DNA from: an uncultured Fluviicola sp.
Lineage (GTDB): Bacteria; Bacteroidota; Bacteroidia; Flavobacteriales; Crocinitomicaceae
Direction of reading: 5' to 3'
Length of the DNA: 64,000 bases
NCBI RefSeq assembly: GCF_946478805.1
Contig: NZ_CAMLDC010000019.1
Coordinates: forward strand, 1-64,000
Shown: piece by piece, positions 1 to 8,713 of the stretch
How the letters are laid out: every line of letters starts with the position of its first letter
How positions within the stretch are numbered: the stretch's first letter is position 1
Made by a program: the position numbers and the translations under genes
The notes under the pieces: generated by a model
Database searches by the model: none
Seen by the model: only the letters and a program-made list of their open reading frames with translations
Told to the model about the DNA's origin: nothing

Positions 1-4
1 TTTC

Positions 5-1171
5 TTATTGGCAAGCCCAAGATTCGCCATTATTTATATCAATCGGGTTATCACTGCAGAACAGAAGTAATCCGGTTATTGGCCCTGAACACAATTCTTT
101 CATAGATAAATAATCAAGTGCCCGTTGGTTTGGCAAGGTCGGATTGAATTTCAATTTATCTTGTTTGTTCGTCATTCGGGAACTGAAAACCCCAATTACC
201 GGACCTCCATCCGTTCTGGACAAATTTGTAAATGTGGGTTTGTTTTGAGCCAAAGAAGAACTTGGCTGATTCACCAGGATATATTTACTCAAATCTTCAG
301 AACCTCCCGTCATGATTAACCTGATAGAGGTCATCTCGCGTTTTGTAATACTTGCATCATTGGTGCAATTTTGTTTCACCAAGTTATAGAAAGTTTCTCC
401 GCTGGCAACAAAATTAGATGCGGTTCCTTGAATTTGGTCTCCGTTGAACTCATTGACTTTCCAGATAAATGATTTCTGAACCGGAACACCATTGAAATAC
501 TCATTGAAAAAGAACTGGATGCGGGCATCAATCACTTTTGCGTTTCCATTGCTTACCTTTAAACCTGCAGAAGCATATTCTTTAATACCGTTCACTGTTT
601 TTACGAATGAGTAATTCCCGTTACCGGAAGGGGAGGTGATTGACATTCCGGTAACCAATTTGGTTTCACCATTCACGACAATTTGACCTCCGTTAACGTC
701 AGCAATTATTTTATAGGTTGCATCATCCTTTAAAGCCGTTAAAAGATTCTGGTCTCCGATAGCAGGGGGATTCAAGCTATTATAAGAATCTGTCTGGAAG
801 TAATATACTTTTTGATTCGGGCTATAGAAAGCACCGGGAACTTTGTTTGTCAGAATGGTATCTTTTAAAGTCCAGGTTCTGATTTTCGTAAAAACATTAT
901 TTGGGGGCAGGGAGGCCCATTCTTCTATTTTGATATCTACATTTTGAAAATAACTTGAATCTTCAATCAGGGCAACCTCCAATGAATTATTGGAACCACC
1001 GAAAGTTCGTGTAATTTTCACATAATGCAAGGAATCGTTTTTATCCAATAATCCAAACAAAACAGGAGTTTCCACATGCTCTCCGGCGAAGTCAATATCG
1101 TCTTCACAAGAGGTGATCAATATCAAAGAAGCAAGGAGAATGGAGTAAAGTGAAAATTGGAGAAATTTCAT
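5..1171 (-). CDS. DUF4249 family outer-membrane lipoprotein
   Basis: A 388-residue lipoprotein. The N-terminus is a signal peptide ending in the lipobox LITSC with the lipidated cysteine at residue 22. The following segment (EDDIDFAGEHVETPVLFGLLDKNDSLHYVKITRTF, given here only by its start) has the layout of the Bacteroidota DUF4249 family, whose members often accompany TonB-dependent receptors and have no established biochemical role. The stop codon (positions 5-7) lies inside the window, so the gene is complete. Whatever lies downstream is outside the window, so a receptor partner cannot be checked. Family assignment is by overall sequence pattern and is fairly secure; function is unknown. 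Confidence 0.8.
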   Translation of the reverse strand: MKFLQFSLYSILLASLILITSCEDDIDFAGEHVETPVLFGLLDKNDSLHYVKITRTFGGSNNSLEVALIEDSSYFQNVDIKIEEWASLPPNNVFTKIRTWTLKDTILTNKVPGAFYSPNQKVYYFQTDSYNSLNPPAIGDQNLLTALKDDATYKIIADVNGGQIVVNGETKLVTGMSITSPSGNGNYSFVKTVNGIKEYASAGLKVSNGNAKVIDARIQFFFNEYFNGVPVQKSFIWKVNEFNGDQIQGTASNFVASGETFYNLVKQNCTNDASITKREMTSIRLIMTGGSEDLSKYILVNQPSSSLAQNKPTFTNLSRTDGGPVIGVFSSRMTNKQDKLKFNPTLPNQRALDYLSMKELCSGPITGLLLFCSDNPIDINNGESWACQ

Positions 1172-1188
1172 AAGTATACAATTTGATT

Positions 1189-1196
1189 CAAATTTA
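1189..1196 (-). promoter_or_regulatory. -7 promoter element TAAATTTG
   Basis: On the minus strand the sequence TAAATTTG matches the Bacteroidota sigma consensus TAnnTTTG and ends 17 nt before the DUF4249 start codon. I did not find a convincing -33 TTG at the usual spacing. Confidence 0.5.
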
Positions 1197-1249
1197 CAAT
1201 TTAAAATGATAAGATAATCGAATTAAAATCAACAGAAGCTACTGTTGAA

Positions 1250-2317
1250 TCAATCCTTTACGCGATTGAATCTCATGGCTCTGAGCATCCAGTTAGGTAA
1301 AAATGCTCCGGGTTTTTTATTCTTCAGATGGATATACCAACCTAATTTTTTCATTACGGGAACCTTATGAGTTTCAACAAATTCGATCCAGGTACCATCC
1401 GGATCTTCGATGTAACTGAATCTTCCTCCGGCTTCACCCATGTCAAAAGTCTTTCCGGAATCGACAGTGAATGGAAACCCTAATGATTCACATTCCTTTT
1501 GCAATTCGTCCATTCCTTGTACATCAAAACACAGATGGATGAATCCCCAATCTCCCCAAAAACGGTTTTTAAAGATCGGTTTTGCGTCCGTTCTTTCAAT
1601 TGTCTGGATTAGTTCAATTTGAGTTGGACCCAATAATTTTGCGAATGGGCCTTTCCGGTCTTCAGAATGCTGTAATAACACTCTTCTTACTTTCTGATTT
1701 CCGTTTGGAATAGTATTGAATGCATCAAATGTGTCCGTAACATCGTATACGATTTTGTCGTAACCTAAAATAGTCTGATATAAAGGCAATGCCTTTTCTA
1801 TGGAGCTAACTCCGATCATCGATCCTGCAACACCACCTGTTTTTCCTTCGAATTTGGTATCCATGAACCATCCTGAACCTTCTACTATATCAAAGAGATT
1901 ACCATTCGGATCCTCTAGTAGGAAATGATAACTCCCATTGGGTAATTGCTGTGGCTCGGATAATACTTTCGCACCTTTTTTCACTAAGAATGCATGAGTC
2001 GCTTTGACATCTCTGGATTTGATCCTACATGCATACAAACCAAAGTCACCCAAAATAATCGGTTCTGTGCTTTTCTCAGTTGGACGTGAAGTAAATTGCC
2101 AAATCTCAAATCCTCCTCCGCTTTCCATAGAAAGAGCTAAGGTTGCAGTTCTCGAATGAATCACTCCACCTGTATATCGCGTCATCAAAGGCGCTTCAGC
2201 AGCTTCTTCAAAAATACGCACATCTACACCGAAGTGCTCTCTATACCATTTCCAAATTGATTGAACATCAGGAACACCGATTCCCATTTGCTGAATACCA
2301 CAGATGATTTTTGTCAT
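1250..2317 (-). CDS. Two-module VOC (glyoxalase/dioxygenase) superfamily protein
   Basis: A 355-residue cytoplasmic protein built of two vicinal-oxygen-chelate modules, roughly residues 5-150 and 165-318. Both carry the typical end of a VOC module: EDPNGNLFDIVE (Glu146) and EDPDGTWIEFVE (Glu312). The second module also has a candidate metal-binding histidine (His261 in GFIHLCFDV). The length and two-module build resemble 4-hydroxyphenylpyruvate dioxygenase, but I do not see that enzyme's conserved C-terminal signature, and the first module lacks an obvious N-terminal metal histidine (GIQQMGIGV). A dioxygenase, an isomerase or a lyase are all possible, so the substrate is left open. It stands alone between two repeat-bearing intergenic gaps. 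Confidence 0.8.
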   Translation of the reverse strand: MTKIICGIQQMGIGVPDVQSIWKWYREHFGVDVRIFEEAAEAPLMTRYTGGVIHSRTATLALSMESGGGFEIWQFTSRPTEKSTEPIILGDFGLYACRIKSRDVKATHAFLVKKGAKVLSEPQQLPNGSYHFLLEDPNGNLFDIVEGSGWFMDTKFEGKTGGVAGSMIGVSSIEKALPLYQTILGYDKIVYDVTDTFDAFNTIPNGNQKVRRVLLQHSEDRKGPFAKLLGPTQIELIQTIERTDAKPIFKNRFWGDWGFIHLCFDVQGMDELQKECESLGFPFTVDSGKTFDMGEAGGRFSYIEDPDGTWIEFVETHKVPVMKKLGWYIHLKNKKPGAFLPNWMLRAMRFNRVKD

Positions 2318-2334
2318 TTTTTTTGAATTTGATG

Positions 2335-2342
2335 CGAAGATA
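2335..2342 (-). promoter_or_regulatory. -7-like element TATCTTCG
   Basis: A minus-strand TATCTTCG ends 17 nt before the VOC gene. It fits TAnnTTCG, a one-base variant of the usual TAnnTTTG that appears at several other gene starts in this window. Confidence 0.35.
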
Positions 2343-2355
2343 CTAGGAATCTCGA

Positions 2356-2430
2356 AAGTTCAAATGTTCAGATGTTCAAATTGATCCCGATAGCTAACGG
2401 GATTTTAAATCTTGGTAACCATTTGAACTT
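2356..2430. repeat. Intergenic inverted repeat with nested GC-rich hairpin
   Basis: Perfect 11-bp arms AAGTTCAAATG (2356-2366) and CATTTGAACTT (2420-2430) enclose a second stem, ATCCCG...CGGGAT (2384-2403). TTCA-type words are also repeated in direct orientation in the left arm. It sits between the stop of the patatin gene and the start of the VOC gene, and could act as a 3'-end structure for the patatin transcript. Confidence 0.7.
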
Positions 2431-2433
2431 GTT

Positions 2434-4722
2434 TTAACGGAAAGCCCGTTCGTGGAAAATGATAAACCCATAGGTGAATTGGAACGCCAAAGGAGTCTTT
2501 TGTTTGGGGAAGTAATTCAATGAAGCTCTAATTGGTCCCAAGGGCGAATGGTAAATGGCTGATAAGGAAGCAACCTGGGATTCTCCTTTAAATGGTTTCG
2601 AGTAGCCAAATGTGCCGTCGTCGTTTTTAGTAATGGAAATGAAGGGCTGATACCAATATCCATCTACCCGGATATCGATGTTTTTTCGCAATGAAAAGAT
2701 AATGTTCAATCCTCCTCCGATGTATTGCGGTGACCGGTATTCCGTGAAAAAATAAGTTTGCAAATCGGGTAATGGCTGAAATGCGTTCATATTTAGAATA
2801 GTTGCAGTGTAGTTTTTCAATAAGGAAAGATTGGTAATACTTGCCAATCCGTGAATACCGAAGGAAAAATATTTCGTGCTCAGGGGAAAACTCTGGATTT
2901 CACCCCGGATGTTGAACCAATGGTGGCCATTTCTATAGTCGTATGGTTCAAGCGACGTTGATCCGGCAACACTGTGTTCCTGTGCACCGCTGTAAATGGC
3001 TTTAAACTGGGCAAGAGTTCCGGACGATGCCCACTGCTTCCTGTTTAACGAATTATGTTCCAATGTCAGCATCAACGTATTTCCAAATAAAATGGTTCTG
3101 TCAGTCGTGTCTTTATTGGTGAAGTCGGAACTTTGGTAATAACGGTCTTGTGTTTCAAAGTGCCTGTAATCGAAGGCGAACTTGGAGTTGTTGAAGATAG
3201 GGAGTTTGATTCCGCCACCTACATATGCTTCATTCTGAACAAGGAAGGATGGTTTTTCATCATCAAAGAAAGTAGTGAAACTTTTGAAATAATCCCACCG
3301 GTTGATTACTCCGTAGAAACTTGCAGAAATAGGGTAGTAGGATGGGAAATGCAAATCAATATTGGCCCTTCCCGAATTGTAGAATTTACCAAAATACCCG
3401 CCTGCTTGAATGGTGGTGGCAAAACGGTCCAGGCGCATGTAATTCAGCTGGACAAATCCTGTATTTATAGCTCTTGTACTTACAATTCCTCCCAAATCTA
3501 TCCGGAATGGTTTCGATTCAGTGACTTTTATATTCAAGGCGTAAGTTGAATCCGGTTTCGCTTCCAGGGTAGGATATAAGTATTTGATCTGAGGAGTTGC
3601 ATAGGTTCTGAAATAACGTCGTTTGAAACGCATTCCGGAAATCTCTTCCCCCTTTTTATTTTTCAGGATGGATTTTCTCACATAGCTTTCATCCAGACCA
3701 GATTTATTGGTGGTATTCACTTCTGAAATTACCAGGGGATGCACGCTTGCTTTGAACTCGGTTCTCCGTTTATTTAATTCCTCGGTCGAAATTCGGGCGT
3801 CCAACATGGTCTTGATACTGTCCATCATGGCAATAGTGGAGTTGTATCCGGCATCGATGGCTTCATCGACGTCATCAAAATCAAAGGTGCTGATATTTGA
3901 TTTTGGCTCGATAATTATTCCTGATTCGCAAGGTATTTTAAAAGAGGTATGTGTTACCAACATGTTTGTCAATTGGCTGATCAGATCGTCTTCTCTCGGC
4001 GGGGATGCATTGTAGGAAACGTTACTTCCAATGATGAAATCGACCGGAAAACTGTTATACATGACATCCGAAGGAAAGTTGTTATAAAGCCCGCCGTCGA
4101 AGTAAAGGACTCCATTGATCCGGATAGGATTGACATAGAACGGGAATGTCATGGAGGCCCGGACAGCTTCGTTTAGTTGACCGGAGGAAAAGACAACTCC
4201 TCTTTTTGCAACAATGTCACTGGCTACACACCGGAATGGCACAAAAAGACTGTCAAAATTGTATTGTTTGGAAGCGCCGCTGGCACCAAACAAACGGAGC
4301 ATTTCAAAATCCAGTAATTCAGGTCGGATGAAGTTGGTTGGCAATGATTTACTGAAAATGCTATCCAGTGAAAAGGGAAAGCTGATTCCGGAAGCATTCT
4401 CATTGTCTTCACGCAATAAAAACTCATACCGCTGTTCAATCGCTCCTTTGGACATTAATTGAAATTTATGGCTCAGCACATAATCTTCAATTTCCTTAGG
4501 AGAATAGCCGCTTGCGTACATTGCGCCTACCAAAGCGCCTGAAGAAGTACCTGTAATATAATTAATGGGAATGTTATTTTCTTCGAGTGCTTTCAGGACA
4601 CCGATATGTGCAAAGCCGGAAGCGCCACCACCACTTAATACAACTCCAACCCCTTGAGATTGAACGAATAAAGGGGTAATGCTTAAGAATAAAATTATAG
4701 TTAATCGCTTTGCTAATTGCAT
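2434..4722 (-). CDS. Patatin-like phospholipase with C-terminal outer-membrane barrel
   Basis: A 762-residue protein when started at 4722. A signal peptide (about residues 1-23) is followed by a patatin domain: oxyanion-hole GGGASG at 31-36, nucleophile motif GTSSG with Ser60, and catalytic Asp in FDGGLYNNFPSD near residue 210. The second half runs through a POTRA-like stretch into an aromatic, alternating beta-strand region that ends in an amphipathic strand, as in the PlpD/type Vd autotransporter layout. Role inferred: a surface or periplasmic lipase tethered by its own barrel. The open frame extends upstream to 4791, but a -7 element (4729-4736) lies 6 nt before the ATG at 4722 and the signal peptide starts there, so I chose 4722. 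Confidence 0.85.
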   Translation of the reverse strand: MQLAKRLTIILFLSITPLFVQSQGVGVVLSGGGASGFAHIGVLKALEENNIPINYITGTSSGALVGAMYASGYSPKEIEDYVLSHKFQLMSKGAIEQRYEFLLREDNENASGISFPFSLDSIFSKSLPTNFIRPELLDFEMLRLFGASGASKQYNFDSLFVPFRCVASDIVAKRGVVFSSGQLNEAVRASMTFPFYVNPIRINGVLYFDGGLYNNFPSDVMYNSFPVDFIIGSNVSYNASPPREDDLISQLTNMLVTHTSFKIPCESGIIIEPKSNISTFDFDDVDEAIDAGYNSTIAMMDSIKTMLDARISTEELNKRRTEFKASVHPLVISEVNTTNKSGLDESYVRKSILKNKKGEEISGMRFKRRYFRTYATPQIKYLYPTLEAKPDSTYALNIKVTESKPFRIDLGGIVSTRAINTGFVQLNYMRLDRFATTIQAGGYFGKFYNSGRANIDLHFPSYYPISASFYGVINRWDYFKSFTTFFDDEKPSFLVQNEAYVGGGIKLPIFNNSKFAFDYRHFETQDRYYQSSDFTNKDTTDRTILFGNTLMLTLEHNSLNRKQWASSGTLAQFKAIYSGAQEHSVAGSTSLEPYDYRNGHHWFNIRGEIQSFPLSTKYFSFGIHGLASITNLSLLKNYTATILNMNAFQPLPDLQTYFFTEYRSPQYIGGGLNIIFSLRKNIDIRVDGYWYQPFISITKNDDGTFGYSKPFKGESQVASLSAIYHSPLGPIRASLNYFPKQKTPLAFQFTYGFIIFHERAFR

Positions 4723-4728
4723 GAAACT

Positions 4729-4736
4729 CAAAAGTA
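4729..4736 (-). promoter_or_regulatory. -7 element TACTTTTG that decides the patatin start
   Basis: Minus-strand TACTTTTG ends only 6 nt before the ATG at 4722. Transcription would start at about the start codon, giving a leaderless mRNA, and the longer reading frames from 4791 or 4758 could not be made from it. Confidence 0.5.
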
Positions 4737-4808
4737 ATTTTTTTTTACCTAAACGCATCTTGTTTTGCTTTATTTCTCTTCGATTTAGCAAAGCTCTGAC
4801 CTTTTATC

Positions 4809-4816
4809 TACTTTTG
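4809..4816 (+). promoter_or_regulatory. -7 promoter element TACTTTTG
   Basis: A plus-strand TACTTTTG, 28 nt before the ATG of the RNA methyltransferase at 4845. It is divergent from the patatin promoter about 75 bp away. Confidence 0.5.
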
Positions 4817-4844
4817 CCGGGTTATCAATAATTGAATTCGCTTT

Positions 4845-5993
4845 ATGAAAATAGTACTTAAGACATTTTACGGGTTAGAGGATGTACTCGCTGACGAACT
4901 AAATGAACTGGGTTTTCCCGATAGTACAAAACTGAATAGAGCTGTTCAGATTGAAGGTGATTGGAAAGATGTATATTTTCTGAATTTACATGTTCGTTGT
5001 GCAATTTCTGTTTTGGTTGAGTTGCGAAAATTCGCCGTTAAGTCAGAGAAAGACCTGTATACCGAAGCATCGAAAATCAACTGGTCTTCTTTATTTGATG
5101 TGAAGAAAACATTTGCAGTAAAAGGAGCGGTAAATTCCAGTCTTTTCAATCATTCCCAATTTCCTTTCTTACTAATCAAAGATGCGATTGTAGATCATTT
5201 CAGGGATGTGAAAGGAGAAAGACCTGATATTAATGTGAAGTCGCCGCAAGTAGTCATTGATCTATACGTTCGTGAAAATGAAGGAGTCATTTCGATCAAT
5301 ACAAGTGGTTTACCTTTGTTTCAAAGAGGTTATCGCCAATCAACGGGGGATGCGCCTTTGAATGAAGTGGTTGCTGCAGCTCTTTTGCGTATGAGTGAAT
5401 GGGATAAGAAAACGACATTGATTGATCCGTTCTGTGGTTCCGGAACCATCCTGATCGAAGCGGCACTGCTAGCAGCAGGAATTCCTTCGAATATCGAAAG
5501 AACACATTACGCGTTCAAGAATATGGCGAATTTTGATTCTGATTTGTGGGAAGAAATCCATGCAAAAGCGAATAAGGTCGTGAAAGAACTTCCATGTGTC
5601 TTGATTGGCGGCGATATTGACTCTCAAATGGTCATGAAAGCAAAACGAAATCTGAGAGGTTTTTCATTCGGGAGATTTGTTGATGTTCACAATGCGGCTT
5701 TGGAGGAATTTCCGTTTCCGGAAGGTCCGGCTTTCATGATTACAAATCCACCTTACGGAGAACGTTTGGAGACGGATGTGGAAGAGTTGTATGGATCATT
5801 GGGAAGTATTATGAAACATCAACTTCTTGGTTATTCTTGTTTCGTGATTTCTTCCAGTGAAGAAGGGTTCAAATATCTGGCGTTGAAACCGGATAAGAAA
5901 TACAAACTCTTTAATGGAGATCTGGAATGCTCCTTCAGAAAATATTCAATTTACGAAGGTTCCAAAAAGGGAGTAGAAAGATCAGAAGATTAA
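4845..5993 (+). CDS. THUMP-domain class I SAM-dependent RNA methyltransferase
   Basis: A 382-residue protein of the COG0116 family (the N-terminal half of RlmL and the YpsC group), which methylates guanine N2 in rRNA in characterised members. The N-terminal half (about 40-155) has the THUMP layout. The methyltransferase half carries the SAM-binding motif DPFCGSGTILIEAA near residues 197-210 and the catalytic motif ITNPPYGERLE near residue 304. Unlike E. coli RlmL there is no second methyltransferase domain, so only one modification is expected. The rRNA site is inferred from family and not shown by the sequence. The stop codon overlaps the stop of the convergent downstream gene. Confidence 0.9.
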   Translation: MKIVLKTFYGLEDVLADELNELGFPDSTKLNRAVQIEGDWKDVYFLNLHVRCAISVLVELRKFAVKSEKDLYTEASKINWSSLFDVKKTFAVKGAVNSSLFNHSQFPFLLIKDAIVDHFRDVKGERPDINVKSPQVVIDLYVRENEGVISINTSGLPLFQRGYRQSTGDAPLNEVVAAALLRMSEWDKKTTLIDPFCGSGTILIEAALLAAGIPSNIERTHYAFKNMANFDSDLWEEIHAKANKVVKELPCVLIGGDIDSQMVMKAKRNLRGFSFGRFVDVHNAALEEFPFPEGPAFMITNPPYGERLETDVEELYGSLGSIMKHQLLGYSCFVISSSEEGFKYLALKPDKKYKLFNGDLECSFRKYSIYEGSKKGVERSED

Positions 5994-7021
5994 GGCGTAA
6001 TGATAATCCGTTCGGAAATTACTTTCTCATTGTCAAAATACACGAAGGTATAAACCCCGACGGGCAAGGAAGAAACGGTAAGTTCGTTGTTTTCTGTTGA
6101 AGAATGGTTCAGCGCAATTTCCCTTCCGGATGTATCAAACAGTTTTGATGCAAGTAAGGTTTTGTAATCTCCTGTGATCTGAATTTCCCCGTTTGATGGG
6201 TTGGGATAAATTGTCAGTCCATGGATCTTTTTCGGTTTGATCGATCGGATATCGTGAAACCGTGTCAATCCGTTGAAATCTGTCTGTGACAGACGGTAGT
6301 AACTGACCACGTCCTGATATGGATCGTAATCATATAGCTTATAATGTAATGGTTCGAAACTGGTTCCGGCTCCCTTCATGGTAGCAATGGGATCGAAGTG
6401 AATACCATCCGTGCTTCGTTCAATAGTGAAAAAATCGTTGTTCAGTTCTGTTTCGGTCCACCAATCGCATGCAACGGCGTTATTTTCCGATGAGACTTGG
6501 ATAGTGGTTAGTTCCACCGGAAGTACACTCAGGCAACTTACGCAAGTTGCACCGCTGGAAGTGGTTGAATAGGTAATAATTTCATCTGCACGGTTAGCAG
6601 TTCCCGAAACAACAATTGTTCCCGGTCCGACAAGAACGTAGCTATCTGTCAATGATGCATTGGAAGCACCTGTTTGAAATGATTTTGATCCTCCTGAAAT
6701 ATCAACTTTCATCTGGTCTCCACCATCAGCTCCTGACGCGGAACAACCGCCGGATCTGTTTTGGATCAGTGCAGTAACTGTATAGGTGCATCCGTCCGGA
6801 ACAACAATGTTTACAGACATGGCCAATTCTCCGCTGCTACAGTTTCCTGTAACTGCCGGAGAGCAGTTCGGACCGCCAAAACTGCTTAAGTTGCAACCAC
6901 TTTGACATCCGCAACCGGAACCGGTAACTCCAATTGCTCCTGAAGGGCATTGTGAAAATAAGTTGGAATTGGTGCCAATTAAAAAATATGATAGGAACGC
7001 AAGTTGTAGAATTTGTTTCAT
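5990..7021 (-). CDS. Secreted protein with T9SS type A sorting domain
   Basis: A 343-residue extracellular protein. It has an N-terminal signal peptide (about 1-24), then a cysteine- and glycine-rich segment (CGCQSGCNLSS), a beta-rich middle part, and a linker common in T9SS cargo (LPVELTTIQVSSENNAV, then a STDG/DYDPY stretch). A C-terminal type A sorting domain starts at IYPNPSNGEIQI and ends SERIIITP. The cargo function is not recognisable. The four bases at its 3' end overlap the stop codon of the convergent methyltransferase gene (a shared TTAA), and no terminator separates them. Confidence 0.85.
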   Translation of the reverse strand: MKQILQLAFLSYFLIGTNSNLFSQCPSGAIGVTGSGCGCQSGCNLSSFGGPNCSPAVTGNCSSGELAMSVNIVVPDGCTYTVTALIQNRSGGCSASGADGGDQMKVDISGGSKSFQTGASNASLTDSYVLVGPGTIVVSGTANRADEIITYSTTSSGATCVSCLSVLPVELTTIQVSSENNAVACDWWTETELNNDFFTIERSTDGIHFDPIATMKGAGTSFEPLHYKLYDYDPYQDVVSYYRLSQTDFNGLTRFHDIRSIKPKKIHGLTIYPNPSNGEIQITGDYKTLLASKLFDTSGREIALNHSSTENNELTVSSLPVGVYTFVYFDNEKVISERIIITP

Positions 7022-7056
7022 TGTAATAGGAAAAATAATTATCCATTCGGATGAAA

Positions 7057-7064
7057 CAAAAGTA
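7057..7064 (-). promoter_or_regulatory. -7 promoter element TACTTTTG
   Basis: Minus-strand TACTTTTG, 35 nt before the T9SS cargo gene start at 7021. Confidence 0.45.
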
Positions 7065-7196
7065 TCTTAACCGTTTAGTCGGTTGTTTATTAGTAAGTTA
7101 TGTTATAAATAAATTTGAAATGAAGCTAAATTGATTTTGTTTAATTGAATTTGAAGAGAATGTTATGGGAATAGGATGCCTAAGGGGTATAAACAA

Positions 7197-7226
7197 AATG
7201 GGGACACGATTAATCGCATCCCCATT
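7197..7226. repeat. GC-rich palindromic repeat, CGATTAATCG core (copy 1)
   Basis: Arms AATGGGGA and TCCCCATT enclose the 10-bp palindrome CGATTAATCG (7207-7216). A run of six T follows on the plus strand. It lies 20 bp past the stop of gltA and may end its transcript or block read-through. It belongs to the same family as copies at 18790, 24514 and 37942. Confidence 0.8.
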
Positions 7227-7246
7227 TTTTGGTTATTTATTGATTT

Positions 7247-8536
7247 TTATCCTCTTTTGGCGATCGGAACATACTGTCTGGTAGTTTCTCCGGTGTAGAT
7301 TTGTCTTGGACGACCGATTGGTTCTCCACCTTCAGACATTTCTTTCCATTGTGCAATCCATCCTGGTAAACGACCCAATGCAAACATGACTGTAAACATT
7401 TCAGATGGGATACCTAAGGCTTTGTAAATGATCCCGGAATAGAAATCCACATTCGGATACAAGCTTCTTGATTTGAAGTACTCATCTTCCAATGCGTATT
7501 TCTCCAATTTTTTAGCAATTTCTAATAAAGGGTCGTTGATTTTCAATTTCTCCAATACGTCATCTGCCGCTTTTTTAATGATCGTTGCACGTGGATCGAA
7601 GTTTTTGTAGACACGGTGACCGAATCCCATCAAACGGAACGGATCATCTTTGTCTTTTGCTTTCAATACCCATTTGTCAACATCACCACCGTCGTTGTGG
7701 ATTTTTTCCAACATTTCGATTACTGCCTGGTTAGCTCCACCGTGAAGTGGGCCCCAAAGAGCCGAAATACCTGCGGAAATGGATGCGTATAAGTTCGCTT
7801 GTGATGATCCAACGATACGAACTGTAGATGTAGAACAGTTTTGCTCGTGGTCAGCATGTAAGATCAATAATTTATTTAATGCATCAACAACAACAGGATC
7901 CACTTTGTAATCCTCAGTTGGCATTGCAAACATCATGTACAGGAAATTCTTCACGTAATCATACTCATTCTTTGGATACATGAATGGGTGACGCATCGAG
8001 TTCTTGTAAGACCAAGCAGCAAGTGTTGGCAATTTAGCTAACAAACGTAAGATCGTTCTGTTCTTTTTCTCTGCACTTCTATTCGGATCCAATGATTCAG
8101 GATAAAAAGTGGAAAGTGAACAAACCATGGATGACAATACTCCCATCGGGTGAGCCTGAGCAGGGTATGCTTCAAAGAATTGTTTCATGTCTTCATGCAC
8201 CAAAGTGTGTTTGGTGATACTTGAAATGAACTCATCCAATTGCTCTTGAGTAGGTAATTCACCATAAATCAACAAATAAGCAACTTCAATGAAAGTAGCG
8301 CTTTCTGCCAATTGCTCAATCGGATAACCACGGTAACGAAGGATTCCTTCTTCACCATCTAAAAAAGTAATGGCGCTGGTTGTAGCACCTGTATTCTTGT
8401 AACCTGTATCTAAAGTTACATATCCTGTTTCTTGACGCAGCTTTGAAATGTCAATAGCCAATTCATTTTCAGTGCCTTGTACAACCGGGAATTCGTAAAC
8501 CTTCCCGTCTAATTCGATTTTCGCAATTTTGCTCAT
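7247..8536 (-). CDS. gltA: Citrate synthase (type II)
   Basis: A 429-residue citrate synthase, which condenses acetyl-CoA and oxaloacetate to start the TCA cycle. All active-site segments are present: LILHADHEQNCSTSTVR with the first catalytic histidine, GPLHGGANQAV with the second, GFGHRVYKNFDPRA with substrate-binding residues, and the catalytic Asp in YPNVDFYSG. The N-terminal region (about 1-50) is the extra beta segment typical of the hexameric type found in Gram-negative bacteria. It is a single gene: a terminator for the upstream peptidase lies at its 5' side and a palindromic repeat at its 3' side. Identification is secure. Confidence 0.97.
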   Translation of the reverse strand: MSKIAKIELDGKVYEFPVVQGTENELAIDISKLRQETGYVTLDTGYKNTGATTSAITFLDGEEGILRYRGYPIEQLAESATFIEVAYLLIYGELPTQEQLDEFISSITKHTLVHEDMKQFFEAYPAQAHPMGVLSSMVCSLSTFYPESLDPNRSAEKKNRTILRLLAKLPTLAAWSYKNSMRHPFMYPKNEYDYVKNFLYMMFAMPTEDYKVDPVVVDALNKLLILHADHEQNCSTSTVRIVGSSQANLYASISAGISALWGPLHGGANQAVIEMLEKIHNDGGDVDKWVLKAKDKDDPFRLMGFGHRVYKNFDPRATIIKKAADDVLEKLKINDPLLEIAKKLEKYALEDEYFKSRSLYPNVDFYSGIIYKALGIPSEMFTVMFALGRLPGWIAQWKEMSEGGEPIGRPRQIYTGETTRQYVPIAKRG

Positions 8537-8649
8537 GATGATCTATAAGAGTATTATCTAACAATTTTTATTAGCCGCACTAAATTAATAAAGAATTGAA
8601 TACAATAAACTGCCATGGTAATCTTTTTTTTGCTAAAAAAGGTTAGCTA

Positions 8650-8683
8650 AAAAGGCCTGTAGTTTCTTTTCTACAAGCCTTTT
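8650..8683 (-). terminator. Rho-independent terminator after dipeptidyl peptidase IV
   Basis: A stem of AAAAGGC(C)TGTAG against CTACA(A)GCCTTTT with one A/C mismatch. On the minus strand it is followed by a T run. Confidence 0.8.
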
Positions 8684-8713
8684 GTTTTTATTGTAAATAG
8701 TAAAGAGTTATCC

